Assembly: GCF_000002985.6 (NCBI RefSeq)
Contig: NC_003284.9
Span: 11,966,001 to 12,030,000 of the forward strand
Source of the DNA: Caenorhabditis elegans
Lineage: Eukaryota; Nematoda; Chromadorea; Rhabditida; Rhabditidae
Reading direction: 5' to 3'
DNA length: 64,000 nt
The notes beneath the pieces were generated by a model that saw only the letters and a program-made list of their open reading frames with translations, did not search any database and had not been told where the DNA came from. Of this stretch, positions 31,961-45,140 are shown one piece after another. Position 1 is the stretch's first letter. Every line of letters starts with the position of its first letter. Made by a program: the position numbers and the translations under genes.

Positions 31961-34900
31961 TTACAAGTCACAGGTAGGTTCACAAATAGAGATTTGTGTT
32001 GCAACGTCTTCCAGTAGTTGCTCATGCTGCGCAATTGGAGAGTATTCCCCGCTGGTATTGGTTGACATGTCCGATGTACTCCCTGTCGAGTCTAAATATT
32101 TTATAATTAGTATTGCATGAAATTATTGAAGTTGAAAATTGTCAATCGGATTAGTGGAATCAAAATCGCAAATGTCTTTGTTTTCAGCGTTAGTATTTAG
32201 AAAACCAACTTTTTTTTTCAAATGTTTTTATATTTAGTTAGTTCAAAAAACGTTTCAAGGAGTGCAAACTTTTGTTAGCTAACTAAGATTAAAGTAAGTA
32301 AAATAAGCACTCAGGTGAGGTGTATGACGAAGTTGAATATTCGTTTTTGATGATTTCTCGACTCCTTTCGCTTTGGAACACTCCTGCGATCCAGGTGTTG
32401 TAATCTCCTGTTAAAAAGAGGTGTTAGTGTTTAAGAAGGCACACACGTGAGTTGTTAGCAAAAAGCAAAACAGAAAGACTGTAAAAGCAAAGTTCTTACC
32501 ACCAGAGTGCAGTTCACTGTATGTGATTGGGTTTTCCGCTGATCGGACATCTTGCTTCATCATGCTGATCAATTCTTGATGATTGAGATCTTCAACTTGC
32601 ATCATATCTTTCTTCACCTAAAATTACAATATGGGATTGAGTGATTTAATTGGCGCACTTCGTAAAACTAAATTACAATAATATGCGGTAAATTAGCCCA
32701 ATTTTCCACATTTTGATCCTTGGAAAATTATATAATAAGATTGAAACTCACTCTGAATGGACATTTTTTCTGTGGTGCTTCTGCTGGAATAACTCTCTGG
32801 ATGTATGGATGTAGGAGAGCATCTTGAATGTTTATCCTCTTCTGGGCATCATATTGGAACAGTTGCTTCACAAAATCAATAGTGTCACAGTTTCCCCGAA
32901 CAATTTGCTAAAAAGTAGTTGGTTACCGATTTGTAATAATCATATAAATGCTTACATCATCTCCTCGAGCTTTGCAGAACATAATATCATCCCATTCTGC
33001 GTCCGCTTTCCTTCCGAAGTCTTGAATCAACTTCCTTGTGCGATCACATCGAACCTCATTAATAACTTCTTGAGGAGGTTGTCCAAGCATAGTCAAAAGC
33101 ATTTTGATCTGTCCTTGAACACTTCTTCCCGGCAGAATTTCATTTCTAATGACCATTTCTCCAAAGATACATCCAACCGCCCACATGTCAACTGCTGTTG
33201 AATGTTCGGGAAGGACAAACAAAAGTTCTGGAGCTCTGTAAGGAAGTGTGGCAACGTGTTGAGTCATGTAGTAGCAGTGCTCTTCGTCGTCATGCTTCTT
33301 TGAACTGTTGTCTGCACATTTGGCCATTCCGAAGTCAGCTATCCGAAGAGTTCCATCTTGGTTAACAAGCAAGTTTGATGGTTTTAAGTCTCTGTGAGCG
33401 ATGCATGCAGCATGAAGATACTGTAATAACAATCATTAGATGCTGGAATAACATCGCATTCGGAATTTAAAAATTACTCAGTTTTTCCTACATTTTTTTG
33501 CAAGATATTCAATGTACCAACGAACAATTGTGATGTATTTGTTGAAAGATGTTACGAGAAAAATGGGATAATTTCATACCACACGGAATAATTTTCAAAT
33601 TCACTTTCAGAGTGATCTTGACTTGTTTCCTGATCTTGAACTACTTGATAATAGCACCAATTGTTCTAATGTTTCCGTACCGAGTTTCAAGCTTTTTACG
33701 ACATGGCGCCAGATAGTTAAGACGTCATTCATCTATCTTTCATTCAGTTTTTTCTCCCACTCCCCCGAGTTCTCTTGAAGACAAAATTGGGGCGGTGGCT
33801 TGTGGCAGTGCATGTAATCATATGTTTACATTCGTAAAGTACACTTTTGGTTTCCGCTCAAAGCAGAAGAAAGAGGCTATTTGATTAGTGTTATCAATAT
33901 AACTTCAAGAAGAATAAGAGAAGAATAGTTGAATTCAACTGTACGATTCTTTTTGAATAACAGCACTTACTTCAAGTCCTCTTAAAAGTTGTCCCAAAAA
34001 TGCATTGATGTAATGTTCCTCCAATGGATCCTCGTTTCCATAAATGATATGATGAAGATTGTTTTGCATGAGATCCATTACTAAAAATTATTTGATTATT
34101 GTACTCTACCGTTCCATGCTCTTAGATAATTATTTTTTTTTCCACGAAAACGGTTCTATGTATAGTGGGTATAATACACCCAACACAATGCTTATCAGTC
34201 AAGAATCGTAGAGTTATCGTAAACAAAAATGAAACCTTACCAAGAAAGACGTCGATTCCAAGTGGGCCTTTGGTACGGAAAATGTCACGGAGAGGGACAA
34301 TGTTTGGATGATTAATGTAGCGGAGAACACGAATTTCACGAAGAGTGCGCCGGGCAAGTGTTGGTGTGGCAGAGGCATGAGCAACTTTCTTAATGGCAAC
34401 CTGCAAGTGTCATCGTTTTTGCAACGGTTTCAAATAAGAATGTTTTTAGTCACCTTCTGATTACTTGAAGTTTCTACAGCTTCACAAACAATACCAAATG
34501 CTCCTGAACCGATATTCTGTGTAGGTTCATATGTTTCCGCAGCTCTTTCTAGTTTAAAATCATGCTGAAGCTGGCGCTTTTTCAAGCCGTCCAGCACACG
34601 ATTGAAACCCTCTTTTTTAGCCGGCATTGAGCCTAAAAAATGAGAAATTGTCTGAGTTATATTCAAACTTTCAACAATAAAAAGGGTATAACAATTGTGC
34701 AACACGAGGAAAGTTTTCGAAAAAGAAACACAAGGATTTAATTAATAACGAGGCAACGATAGAAAATGCAATTTACAATACCAAAGTTCAAACTTTTGAA
34801 CAAACTAGATAATATTGCAAATTGTAGAAAAGGTATAATAAAAAGAAAATAAAGGAAACACGACACAATAGAAAGGGTATGGCAGTGATAAGGAACTACT

Positions 34901-35345
34901 ATAATTTGCATAAAATGCGTGCGATCGAATTTCTAAGGGAAACATAGACAATTACAAAAAATGAGTGTGCGATATGGTAAACTGAAGGTAAAACTTGTGG
35001 AGTGAATGAAGTTTGAATTGAGAAGTCATTTGGGGCTTTATAATTGAAAGTTTCTGATTTGATCAAACTTATAAATTAAGGGAAACGCTTCAACGAAGGG
35101 CACAGAGAAAGGGAAGGTGAAGTAGCACTTTTAATAGTCAAGGAACAAACAACAAAGGGTAATAAAAGTAGATGAACTTTTTTTAATCTTATTTGTTACA
35201 CACCTTGAACGTTCAAGTTAGTCTGACCCAACGGTTTTCTTGGTGCTTCTTGCGATCCTCTGCTTTTGCCGTTAGTTGGGTTAGTGTTGAAAAAGTTATT
35301 TAGATATTCAGCCTTTGGAGACCGGTTTTCCTGTGGAGGAGACAT
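31961..35345 (-). CDS. sma-5: MAP kinase, ERK5/BMK1-like (SMA-5)
   Basis: Serine/threonine kinase of the MAPK family; in C. elegans sma-5 controls body growth and intestinal tube form (family knowledge). Exons: 35345-35204, 34632-34454, 34400-34241, 34080-33971, 33420-32956, 32907-32752, 32617-32500, 32091-31961; phases agree, 486 aa. Kinase motifs: Gly loop GSGAFG at 89-94, VAIKK with the catalytic lysine at 111, HRDLKPSN at 206-213, DFG at 226-228, RAPE at 259-262. The MAPK TxY position reads Thr250-Gln251-His252, so the usual tyrosine is missing. An optional exon at 32407-32311 (97 bases) would shift the frame and change the C-terminus. The first exon stays open upstream of its Met to a splice acceptor, so longer N-terminal isoforms are possible. 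The kinase call is certain; the name rests on ERK5 likeness and position. Confidence 0.92.
32311..32407 (-). CDS. sma-5: Alternative cassette exon of sma-5
   Basis: A 97-base segment bounded by an AACAG acceptor and a GA|GTGCTT donor, open in the incoming frame. Skipping it joins 32500 to 32091 in frame and gives the 486-aa form. Including it shifts the last exon, which then reads LDREYIGH and stops at 32024-32022. Reading through its donor gives a third short end. The splice sites are reasonable but the donor is weak. Confidence 0.5.
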
Positions 35346-38300
35346 TGATGTGATGGGATCCTTTGTTTTTGCAAATAAGGATTTGATCTGGAATTTTGAA
35401 AATGTGACCTAGTTTCTCTTAGTAAAGTGGCTCTGGCATAAGAAATGAAAAAATTAGACATTCTAATCACGAATAATTTTTTTTGTGAGTCTTTTTTTTT
35501 CACTCATTGTCAAGCCGAGCGCCTAATTAATTATTTCAGCGTCAGTCAAATGAAAATCGTTTAATCTCTGTAACAGGCAATGACTGATGTTTTTAATTTA
35601 TGGGCAATTGTATACAATTATACAGGTTCTGGTCTCACACTGAATATCAAAAACAGTACTACTATTATCAATGCCAAAGACAGGCAGAGGAAAAAACCAG
35701 ACCCCGTCATCGGTGCCAGCAATTCATAGTTTTTATACGGCGTATATGATAAGCAGCACAATGTGGCTAGGGCGACAAAACGCAAAAACCGTAAAGTAAA
35801 AAAAGAGAAGAAGAAGAAGTTGGAGAAAAAGTTTCGAGCGACAGGGCGGAGCCCTAGGGTGGAGTCCGGAGTGAGTTGTTACGTCAAAAATTGTTAGAGA
35901 TAGTGTTATGGCGAACATTTGAAACAATAAGTGGATTACGGCAAGTCAATGTGTCAAAATGAGTCGAGTACATGTAGAATTGGCGTGTTCAATTGAATCA
36001 TACGGAAGTCGAAATTTCGATGAACTACATTAAAAAATCATTCAGATTGAAATTGTGACTCACGGAAGTTGCAAAGTGTCAAGTGAACATTTTTATTGCA
36101 GCAAGACCAATTGTCAGTGACGCCGAGATCATAAAACATTATCTCAACCAGAAGCCGAGTTACGAATTAGTGGACTTTATTCAGGAAATCGTTAAAAACT
36201 TTTCAACCGGCAGGACACAACTTTTTATTGCTGATAACTAGAAATTAACGGAAAAATACAAAAGAAAAACAACTAGACCTTATAACTAAACTTAGCTGGA
36301 CTAAACTCATATCTAGGTTTTATTATTGACCAGATAATTTATTCTTCACAAAACTTTAACCTAGTGGGATCAACCTAAATTAAGTATTTTATCAAATATC
36401 AAAATTTATAATCATAAAATAAAACAATTATTTTTACTGAAAACGTCACTTTTTGGTTTAATAGTTCAATTCTATAACTTGCAAAAATGAAATATTAAAC
36501 AAAAAACCAACTAAAATAATCCTATCAAAACTTCCATCTGATTTGTTAAAGTATAACTCACAATTTGAGAATATTATCACCTTCTTATATTATTATAAAG
36601 AGTGTGGGAAAACTCAAATTAAATGTGAATCACACTCCCACGCAGTAGTTTTTCGAAAAAGGTGTGAAATGATAAGGGAACGTTTGTTTCTAAATTTAGC
36701 AACGGGAAGAAAAGTGCAAATGATGGAGCAGCTTCATAAAATGATTACTTTCAGATTTAATGGCTTACCTCATTATTAAGTACCTAAATTTCAATTGTTC
36801 TGTTGCAATAAATTGTGTTCGAAAAAAAGAATAGTCTAGGGCTTAGAGACACGATTTGCAAAAAGTTGATGCTTTTGATAAGGTAAGAAGAGTTTAAGGC
36901 CTTGACAGGTTTAGGATTATTTTCCGGTTCCGTACACGTTGGCAACGTGACCGCAAGATGCAAAGCAAAAATCAAAATAGAACCCGTTGACCTGTACAAA
37001 ATCAAGCAATCAAACAACCACTTTCAAGAAAAATCAGCTGATAACTTGAGTTACTCAAAAAGTGTTGAACAGTGGAATTTTTCGGACAAAAAACTAAACT
37101 ATGCGGATGTCTGATAAACTGAAAAATTGAAAATGTTAAATGATAATAGTCAAGAGGAAGGAATTGTGTCACTTTGTATATGGTAGCCGGAAATGAATTT
37201 AGTGACGGGTTTAATTTTTAAATTTTTAAACTGTATCATACAGCCATTAAAAAACACGGGCTGTATATTTTATTCGCAGTAGTAGTTTGAGCTTATTAAA
37301 CAAAGCTTCGTGGATTTTATGGTAGATGTGTAGGCAAGATTTTCAGTTGTTCTTTTTTTATATATTGATATTTTGTACTTGAATGTGAGCCGTTTACACA
37401 TTACACATCTAACCGTATTTTCCCTATGTATTAGACTACGTTCAATACTATTTTTGGTTCGATTATTTTGAGTGCAATATGGTTTCAATGATATTTTTAA
37501 GTCGAGATTATACTTTTTAGTGAATATTAAAATACAAAATTTTCTTCACTAGGAATACAGTAAATGTGAAGCAATCCTCGAGAAAGTAAGCAAAATTGTC
37601 TTCACTATTTCTTGGAAAAACAAATTGCAAAATTTATGGTAAGGTGCAATACTTACTACTGCTTTAGTCATTCACTGTAAAGCTACTTTTAAAAAATATT
37701 TTGTGAGTGTGTGAAGTGAGAAAAAACTGATTGGCAGTTCAGAAAAGATTGAACTAATTCAAATAAAATAACTTTCTAATTGTACTCAAATGATTATGTC
37801 TAAAGAATAGTCTGTTCTTTAATATAAACATTTTAAATGTTTCAAGTACAAGAACTGTTTTGGCAAAATGTACCTATTCACGCACGAACAAATTTATGCA
37901 TTTTTTGCTTCACGATGAACTATATTTAAAATCATCTAATAAGTGCAAAACACGTGATTATCATCTTCAATTCGATAACATAACGTAAAAAGAAACAGAA
38001 AACTGTAATAATGAAATCATGCAAAAATCACAAGACCAGCTAGGCTCTTTCCGCCAACTTGGTGATTTTAGAACCGGTTTCAAATTCCAGTCCCTTTCAT
38101 TCCCACTTTCTTTGTTTCAAATTTACTGAAGTTTAATGAAAAGTTGCACTAGTTCACACCGCTGACACACCCCATTTCGCAACTCGCCGACTGTGTCCAG
38201 GAAAGTTACACGATAAGACTTTTCCAGTCTCGGTCTTGGTCATTAGTTTTTATAATAGACGAGACAAAGTGCGGATGAATAGATGAAACAATTTTCTAAT

Positions 38301-40029
38301 AAAAGATTTCTGAGTAACTTCTAGAACCACTTGTAAGAAACCAGGAATAAGACGAGAGGAGGAGAATTAATTACTAAAGGTTTTTGATGATGAGAAAAAG
38401 TTTGAGAAAGAGAGGTGTGATCACAACATGAATCATCCCGTTATCTACTACTATGTATCCATCTTCTTCTTCAATTTTTTATTCAATTGGGTGTGTCCTC
38501 CCTCCTCATACCCATTTGATGTTCAAAAATAGTATTGTAAGGGTGGAAATTCAAATTTATGGCAAAATTGTTTGATAGGAAAATATTGCTAAGAAATTTA
38601 TTAAATTGTTATATTGTAATTTTGCAGTTTACTAAACAAAGTTCTTGGAAGCCCTTGAAATGTATAATCATGGGGATTTTGTAAGCAAATTTGTTCGTTT
38701 TTATAGATTTGATGAATAGAAAAGCGGCAAAAGTTATAAAGTTCTACCACATGTACTTCTACTGCAATGCTTATCCGATTTTTTGCGCTGTTTTAAAAAG
38801 TACATGTTTTAGGAAACTGCTAAACCACGAAAACCATCTTAGAGCTGCCCTGTTAATTTAAATAGAATGTTTGAAAAACGAGACATTACCACATGCGTAG
38901 CAAAATTTCAAATTTCCGATTGCAAAGTCTCACGCACTCACTTTAGTGTTAAAAATCAGACAAGTAAAAAAACTTACTTTTTCCAAAAAGTCCGCGAACA
39001 CCATCGTGTTTATTATACGTTGAATACCAGTAAAAAATGCGGTAGAACTAAGTCAATGTGAGATGAAGAAAAAACGTCAACCAACGGGAAGTGTGGAACG
39101 TTATCATGAACTCAAAAGTGACATATAAGGGCTGATAATTAGAAAAATATAGCGTGTCAGTGTTTCGCAATCGGCGTTTTAGACGGTTTGCTCCGGTGAC
39201 AAATAAGGATATTATTATTATTTTGAAAAAGAGGTTGATATCATATAATGTGTTCAACTGGACAATATTTTTGTTTGCTCCCACTGTTCAATATTGTTAG
39301 TTAACCAATGCCTTTTGTGTAGTCCTCATAGTGGAGTTTTAGAGACGTGTAGATGTCAAGCGCAGGATAGTTCCGAAATTATGGATAAGAAAATAAAATT
39401 ATTTAAACAAATTCTGTTTAAAAAGAAAAAATTTGAATATCTTTTTTGATTTTGGAAACTCAGGTTAGCGAAACAAACACTAGGTTTAGAAATTATATAA
39501 AACTGAAATCTTCGCATACAGTGCAAAAAACATACGACGTATTCAAAAAGTTATAAAATCAAATTATGAATAATATCTAATACAAATGTTAGTAATTGAT
39601 AGATAATGTTATTAAAGTTATTGCACGGAAGCAACACAATTTTGAAACAAAACACCATATCCTAATATAACGGGGGTATTCAAAAACATGGTATCGTTGA
39701 GAAACTAAGATTAATAGACTCAAATTAGTATGAACAACAAGCTTAAGAAGCCTGTGTAAAAGATTACGCACAATAGAAAGACTTTAAACCTTGCCGAACT
39801 GATTGCAACGCATAGTGCTGCTACGGAAAAATGGAGGTGAAAAAAATTGTTGGCAAAAAAGCAAAAACCTGAGAGGGGGAGTCTGACTGAAGAGAAAGAG
39901 AGAGGGCAAGCTGGTAGAGCGGAAAGAATAAGATGAGTAGCAAGTTGTACCGTGTTTGCCGACGATTTTCACGCGAGTCTCCTGCTCGTCGTACGTGTAA
40001 CGTGTGTAAACATGCACGGAGCCACCCTC

Positions 40030-40194
40030 TCAGAGAAGAACTCGGTATCCAAAACTAAACCGATCGCGTGGTGGTTCTACTTTTATTGATGCCCTTGAAG
40101 AGGTAACCGTGGAAGCTATTTGCATAACGATACCTCCCGTCGTTCTACAGACGTTGAGGTTTACGAGTACGCCCTCTTCTGTTTCTAGGGTCAT
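40030..40194 (-). CDS. Possible small open frame, 54 aa
   Basis: A minus-strand frame starting MTLETEEGVLVNLNVC and ending FGYRVLL, with AAAATG start context, mixed composition and higher GC than its surroundings. It stands alone in the 13-kb gap upstream of sma-5, on the same strand. It could be a small gene, an upstream exon, or chance. No domain recognised. Confidence 0.25.
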   Translation of the reverse strand: MTLETEEGVLVNLNVCRTTGGIVMQIASTVTSSRASIKVEPPRDRFSFGYRVLL

Positions 40195-43100
40195 TTTAGC
40201 AGCTCCTTTGAAAACACAGGGAGGGGTAAAAAGAAAAAAAAGATTATTCAAAAATTTCAAGGTTAGTCGTCCATCTGTCAGCCATGTTAATTACCTTCCA
40301 TAGGTTGGGATTCAAAGTTCAAAATTCATTAAAAATTGGTCTCTTGAACAGGTCCAACATTGGTTCAAACACAGTATTTATAACTTATCTAGTTGGAAGT
40401 CGAATAAAAAGGTCTAGAACTAAAACAGTATCTAGAGCATGATTTCATTTATGTAAGTGGGAATTAGATATCAATTCAAAATTGGAAACATTTTTTTATA
40501 AACCCATCAAAGAATAAAAAATAATTTCGCATACTAAACGTTATTCCATACATGCAATTTTCCTCGAACCAAAACTCAAAAAATCGTTTTTCTTTTCTAA
40601 GTGATACTAACCTAAAGTGATATAAAGATAAGAATATGTTTCCGTCAAGGTCTGTCAAGAGAGGTGTCATAAATATGTATGTATTACGTTTAAGTGAAGG
40701 GACGGCACTGTAATACCGTACACAGAGGGAAAGAAGAAATGAAAAATAACGATGTTTTCTTTACTTTTCATCTGAAACGCGGAAAGACTAAGCTCTACTG
40801 CAAACAAAGTGGTTAAAAAGAAGGTAAGAAGTTGCTGGTAAGCGAACATCAAATAGCAACACCCTCATCAAAGCATCCAACAAAAAAGTCAGATCCCTTT
40901 AACGAGGGAGGATGAGGAAAGTCTATTCTCTTTTTCTCTCTTTCTGATAATCATCCGCTACTCTCCGGTAATTACACGCTCTTTTCTTTTTGCAGAAGGC
41001 CTCACTGTTACCTCATCGTCGTCGTATGAGATCCCTCCTTCACTTCCGAATATGTATACAGTCAGACTACTAGGCAACTAGTTTTTTCTCCCCTCTTTTC
41101 CCTCTTTTCTCTGACATTTTGTATTCAGGAAAAAAAACGAAACAAGGGCGAGGTCAAGGGTTGTGAAAGAAAACCGTAAAAAACCCTAAAGCTGGAAGTG
41201 TGGAATCGTAACTGTAAAACGTATAAATGGAAGAGGCGGTAGTTTTTACTCAAGTTTTTGTGAATTCGTATCTAAAACTGCAAAATATAGCCATTTAAAT
41301 ACAATTTTCATCGTCTAACAATTTAAAAGCTATGTTTAAAAATGAAATTAACTTTCAAAATCCTCCCTGTAATAACTGAACGCCAATCGGAAAATTTAAC
41401 AAAACTTAAGCAAATAACAATGTAAAAAACAATAACATACACAATACAAAATACCCTAAATTTTTATAATGACTGTTTTATAATGAAGCATAGTTCGCAC
41501 AAAACCGAAAACTATGTACAAACCACAATAATATATTCGCAAATTTGGAAAACCCAGAAACAATCGGCACGAGGCTAATCCTAGTATAATTGCAAAGCAG
41601 TAGTCTACATGGCAGAAAAGAGAAAATATCTACCAGTTTTCACACCTTCAAGCAAGAAACAAAACAATGAAGCAGAAGTAGTTTCTTCTTCCCAATGGAA
41701 AATTACAACAAAAAACAACACATTCCAGATGAAACGCGGAACAGGCAGCTAGGTATATATGCAAATATTTAGATGATTGCGGGGTGAATGCAGAAATCAG
41801 CAGGGAGGCTAACCGCCTAAGACGATAAAGCGAGACGAGAATGCGGGCGGGAGGCGCTTGGAAACAAGAAGCTTGTGATCGTAATGAGAGAATATGAGAT
41901 TGATGACAAAGGTTAAAACGGAAAGGTGTCCTGCCACTTGAAAGTGTCAAAATTAATGAAAAATAAAGATGATCTCACCATCATCATCATATGTCTAACA
42001 TATCACCTGTGTGAGATGAGGGCGTAGAACTAAGGTTTGGCGCGCCCGCGCTCTAGAGTAGGCGGATTTTGCCCGAGGAAGGTCACCCTGCTGCGAGAAA
42101 TACATTTTACTATATATCTTTGCCGGCCTAATGAGATATCTTCCGTATTGTCCAACAGGGTAATTTACGATTTCTACCTTTTTTAAGAAATATTCTGGGT
42201 GTGTCAAGAAATCAAGGGTCTTTGAGAGGGTAGAAGTTGCAATAATGAGTGGGAAGAAATGAAAAGAAGATTGAGGTAATTTATGGGTTACCGTTTGATA
42301 GGTCTTAAGAGTACCGCCAAAATATATCATTAGTATGATTTTCTTCTACAAAAATGTTTACTATATATGTATAATTTACTAGTAAAGTGTATAATTCAAA
42401 AATATGTATAATTCACTAGTAAGGTTGAGAAAAATCATTGATGCAAAGATGCAAAAGAGTTTATAAGTTGCCAAAACTTAGCAATGTGGGAGCAAAGTTA
42501 ACTGACAAAAAACGGTAGCTCTATTCCTCACAACTGTCGCGAGAGGTAGAGACTCGAGAGTTTTTGAAAAAAAGGTAGTTTTTTTTTTCGAAAAGCGGTG
42601 TCATGCCCATTGATTATTACTCATAAATCATTCATTCCGGTATAGTAGAAAATGACGAAAATCAGTTTTTAATCTCGTCAACCTTTTTATATGAATACTA
42701 TTAATAGCAAAAAAAGCATACTTCTAATTACAGGTTTTCAACACTGATCACTAATCTGATTTCTAATGCTTATGCAATTTATTACATATTTAAAAATTAT
42801 GGACACTTTTTTGGGTGTGTCCGTAAATATTCCACGGGTGGGCTTCAAGGTCGTCTTTTGACAAAATAAAAATAATAAAATAAACTTGACGGATAAGGCG
42901 TTAGGGAGTGTGTGAGATTAAATGAACAAATCTCCGTAAGAAGCAGCAGGAAACATTGACGGGACTATCAAAAAGAAGAAGAAGGAAGATCTGGACGGAA
43001 GGCAGTCAGGCGGAATTGGATTTCAAACGAACACCATAACATGTCCTAGGAAGTTCAGTGGGAGGACGGACGATATGGGTCAGTGAGTGAACGCGCATCG

Positions 43101-44340
43101 CACAAATTTAAAAGAGGTAAAAAAAAAGTTCTGGCAGTAGTTTCATACATAATTATGATGATGGTGTTGCGCATAATTGCTAGGCCATCAGTCACAAAGA
43201 ACATTCGCTTGGGACAGTACAGGAGGGATTTAAATTTGAAAATGAGGAGAGGTGGGTACTACATAATATAACAAAAAAATTGCATACGGTTGAGAGGGTT
43301 GGGCATTCGGGCAAATAATTTTTGTGAAATTTAAAACTCTCAACTTCCCAGTGAGAATAGTCTGGCCCAATTCGGTTTATGCCATATTGAATGTAATTTC
43401 AAACTTTTGTAACATTAGGTTTCAATTTTGTTTTTTTAAATTAAGAAAAAATATACCAATAAGTTCTGCCCCAACAAAAGTTTCAGAGTTCCGAAAAAAA
43501 GTATTTATATTTGAGAAATTAAAGACAAATCGAAGGTTTTGCCTTAAAAGGTTTATAGTATAGCTGAATTTAACTCATTATCCGAAAATTTTCGAGCTTG
43601 TTTTAATAAATCAAAAATCACCTGATCGATGAGAAATGGACATTTATGTAGTCAAACGGAACATAATCCTTTTTATGTATCTTAAAGAAGCCGTATAATT
43701 GGCGATAAAAAGAGTTAATCATCAAAAATCGGAGGCCGCCTATCTTAATGTTCACATATGTCTGCAAATTTATGGAACATGACAAAAATGAACCGGCTCT
43801 AGTCTCTCCGGTCCCGCAAAAACCGCTTTCCTTCCGTGTTTTACACCCATATAACAAATACACACCTTTCCGCACTCTTTCTCCTCATTTTTCTCGGACA
43901 AATAAACACATTAGCTTACATTCACACTGACCGGTCTCCCACTTGCCCTCACTACCAGAAACTTCCTAAATGGAATACGTGGTGGTGATGGTGATGTCTT
44001 TGGTGTTTTTGTTCTGTTGATTCATTCTTTATTTCCAATTTCTAAAGGTAATGGAATATGGTCTCAGAGGATGAAAGAAGACAAGAAAGTGATCGTGTTT
44101 ATTGACAAGAGACAGAAATAGTCGAAAGAGGGGAAATGATTTCCTAAAACCTGTGGTAGGGAATTCGAGCTTGGTATTCTATGGGTTTAAAAGCTATTAA
44201 GAAAAACATTTTATGTTTCACTGGAGTACCGCATTTTTACTATTAGTATTGCATGTAAGACATATTTTTGAATTTTCGACGGAGGCACAATCTTGGAAAA
44301 ACAATCGATTTTTGAATTTTCACAAAATTATGGTTTGCCA

Positions 44341-44470
44341 ATATGTTAGAGCACAATTATTAGAGACCGTAATATCAATAGAGACTGCATGGGAGAAGGG
44401 GGTTTTTTGATTGGTTCGTAGGGTATCAACACTACTTGTAGGTGCAATACTATTAGAGGAAATTTGGTAA
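44341..44470. repeat. Short dispersed repeat, degenerate copy
   Basis: Holds attattagagaccgtaat, tgattggttcgtagggt and tgcaatactattagaggaaat, the same vocabulary as the copy at 57121-57220. Confidence 0.5.
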
Positions 44471-45072
44471 TTAGATACATATGTTTTAAACACGTCACTG
44501 TGATGTGTTTTTACCTGAAATTGAAGTTGACTAAAAAACACATCTTGGCGTTTTGTTTTTGTGCAAATTGATGTTTAAATTAAACTCTAATATTTTTTTT
44601 TATTTAAGAAACGTTTCATCCAATAAACCTTATTTAAGAAATAAAAAAAAGACTCCATCAAAACGTAAAATTTAAGTTTTAATCAAATAAGAGGTTCATG
44701 CGAAATGATACACAGTAGAAATACACTGAGAACTAGGAACTAATCAGTATTTGGAGTGCAACCAAGCAGAAATGGTTGAAACAAAAACTACGACAAGAGA
44801 GGAACTGGACCACTTGGACCGGTCGTATTAGCGTACGAGACTAGAAGTAGTAGTGGTTACAGATGCCAAAAACTAATGTAAAGTACATGTAATATGTATT
44901 GCTTTCGCACCGCAAAATCTCTTTTTACTGTGTCACTAACTCATATAGAAAAGAACGTAAGCAGATTATAAGCAACGTACTCACGCACATTTATTCACTG
45001 TTTAGTACTGTGGTGTAGGCAAAAATTGATAGTTCAATAATATAACAATAGAGTTCTATCTACTATATTTAT

Positions 45073-45140
45073 TCTACTAGTCTTGCATGCAAGCCTAATT
45101 TTCAATCGGTCCGTAGGAGACTAATAAAGGAAATGCCGTA
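45073..45140. repeat. Short dispersed repeat, partial copy
   Basis: Carries ttctactagtcttgca, aatcggtccgtaggagac and taataaaggaaatgccgta, matching the copy at 57121-57220. Confidence 0.55.

Noticed and set aside
41648-42330. Minus-strand frames of 100 and 111 codons in the 13-kb gap
   Set aside because: No splice-consistent neighbours, no recognisable motifs and no start context of note; they fit chance.
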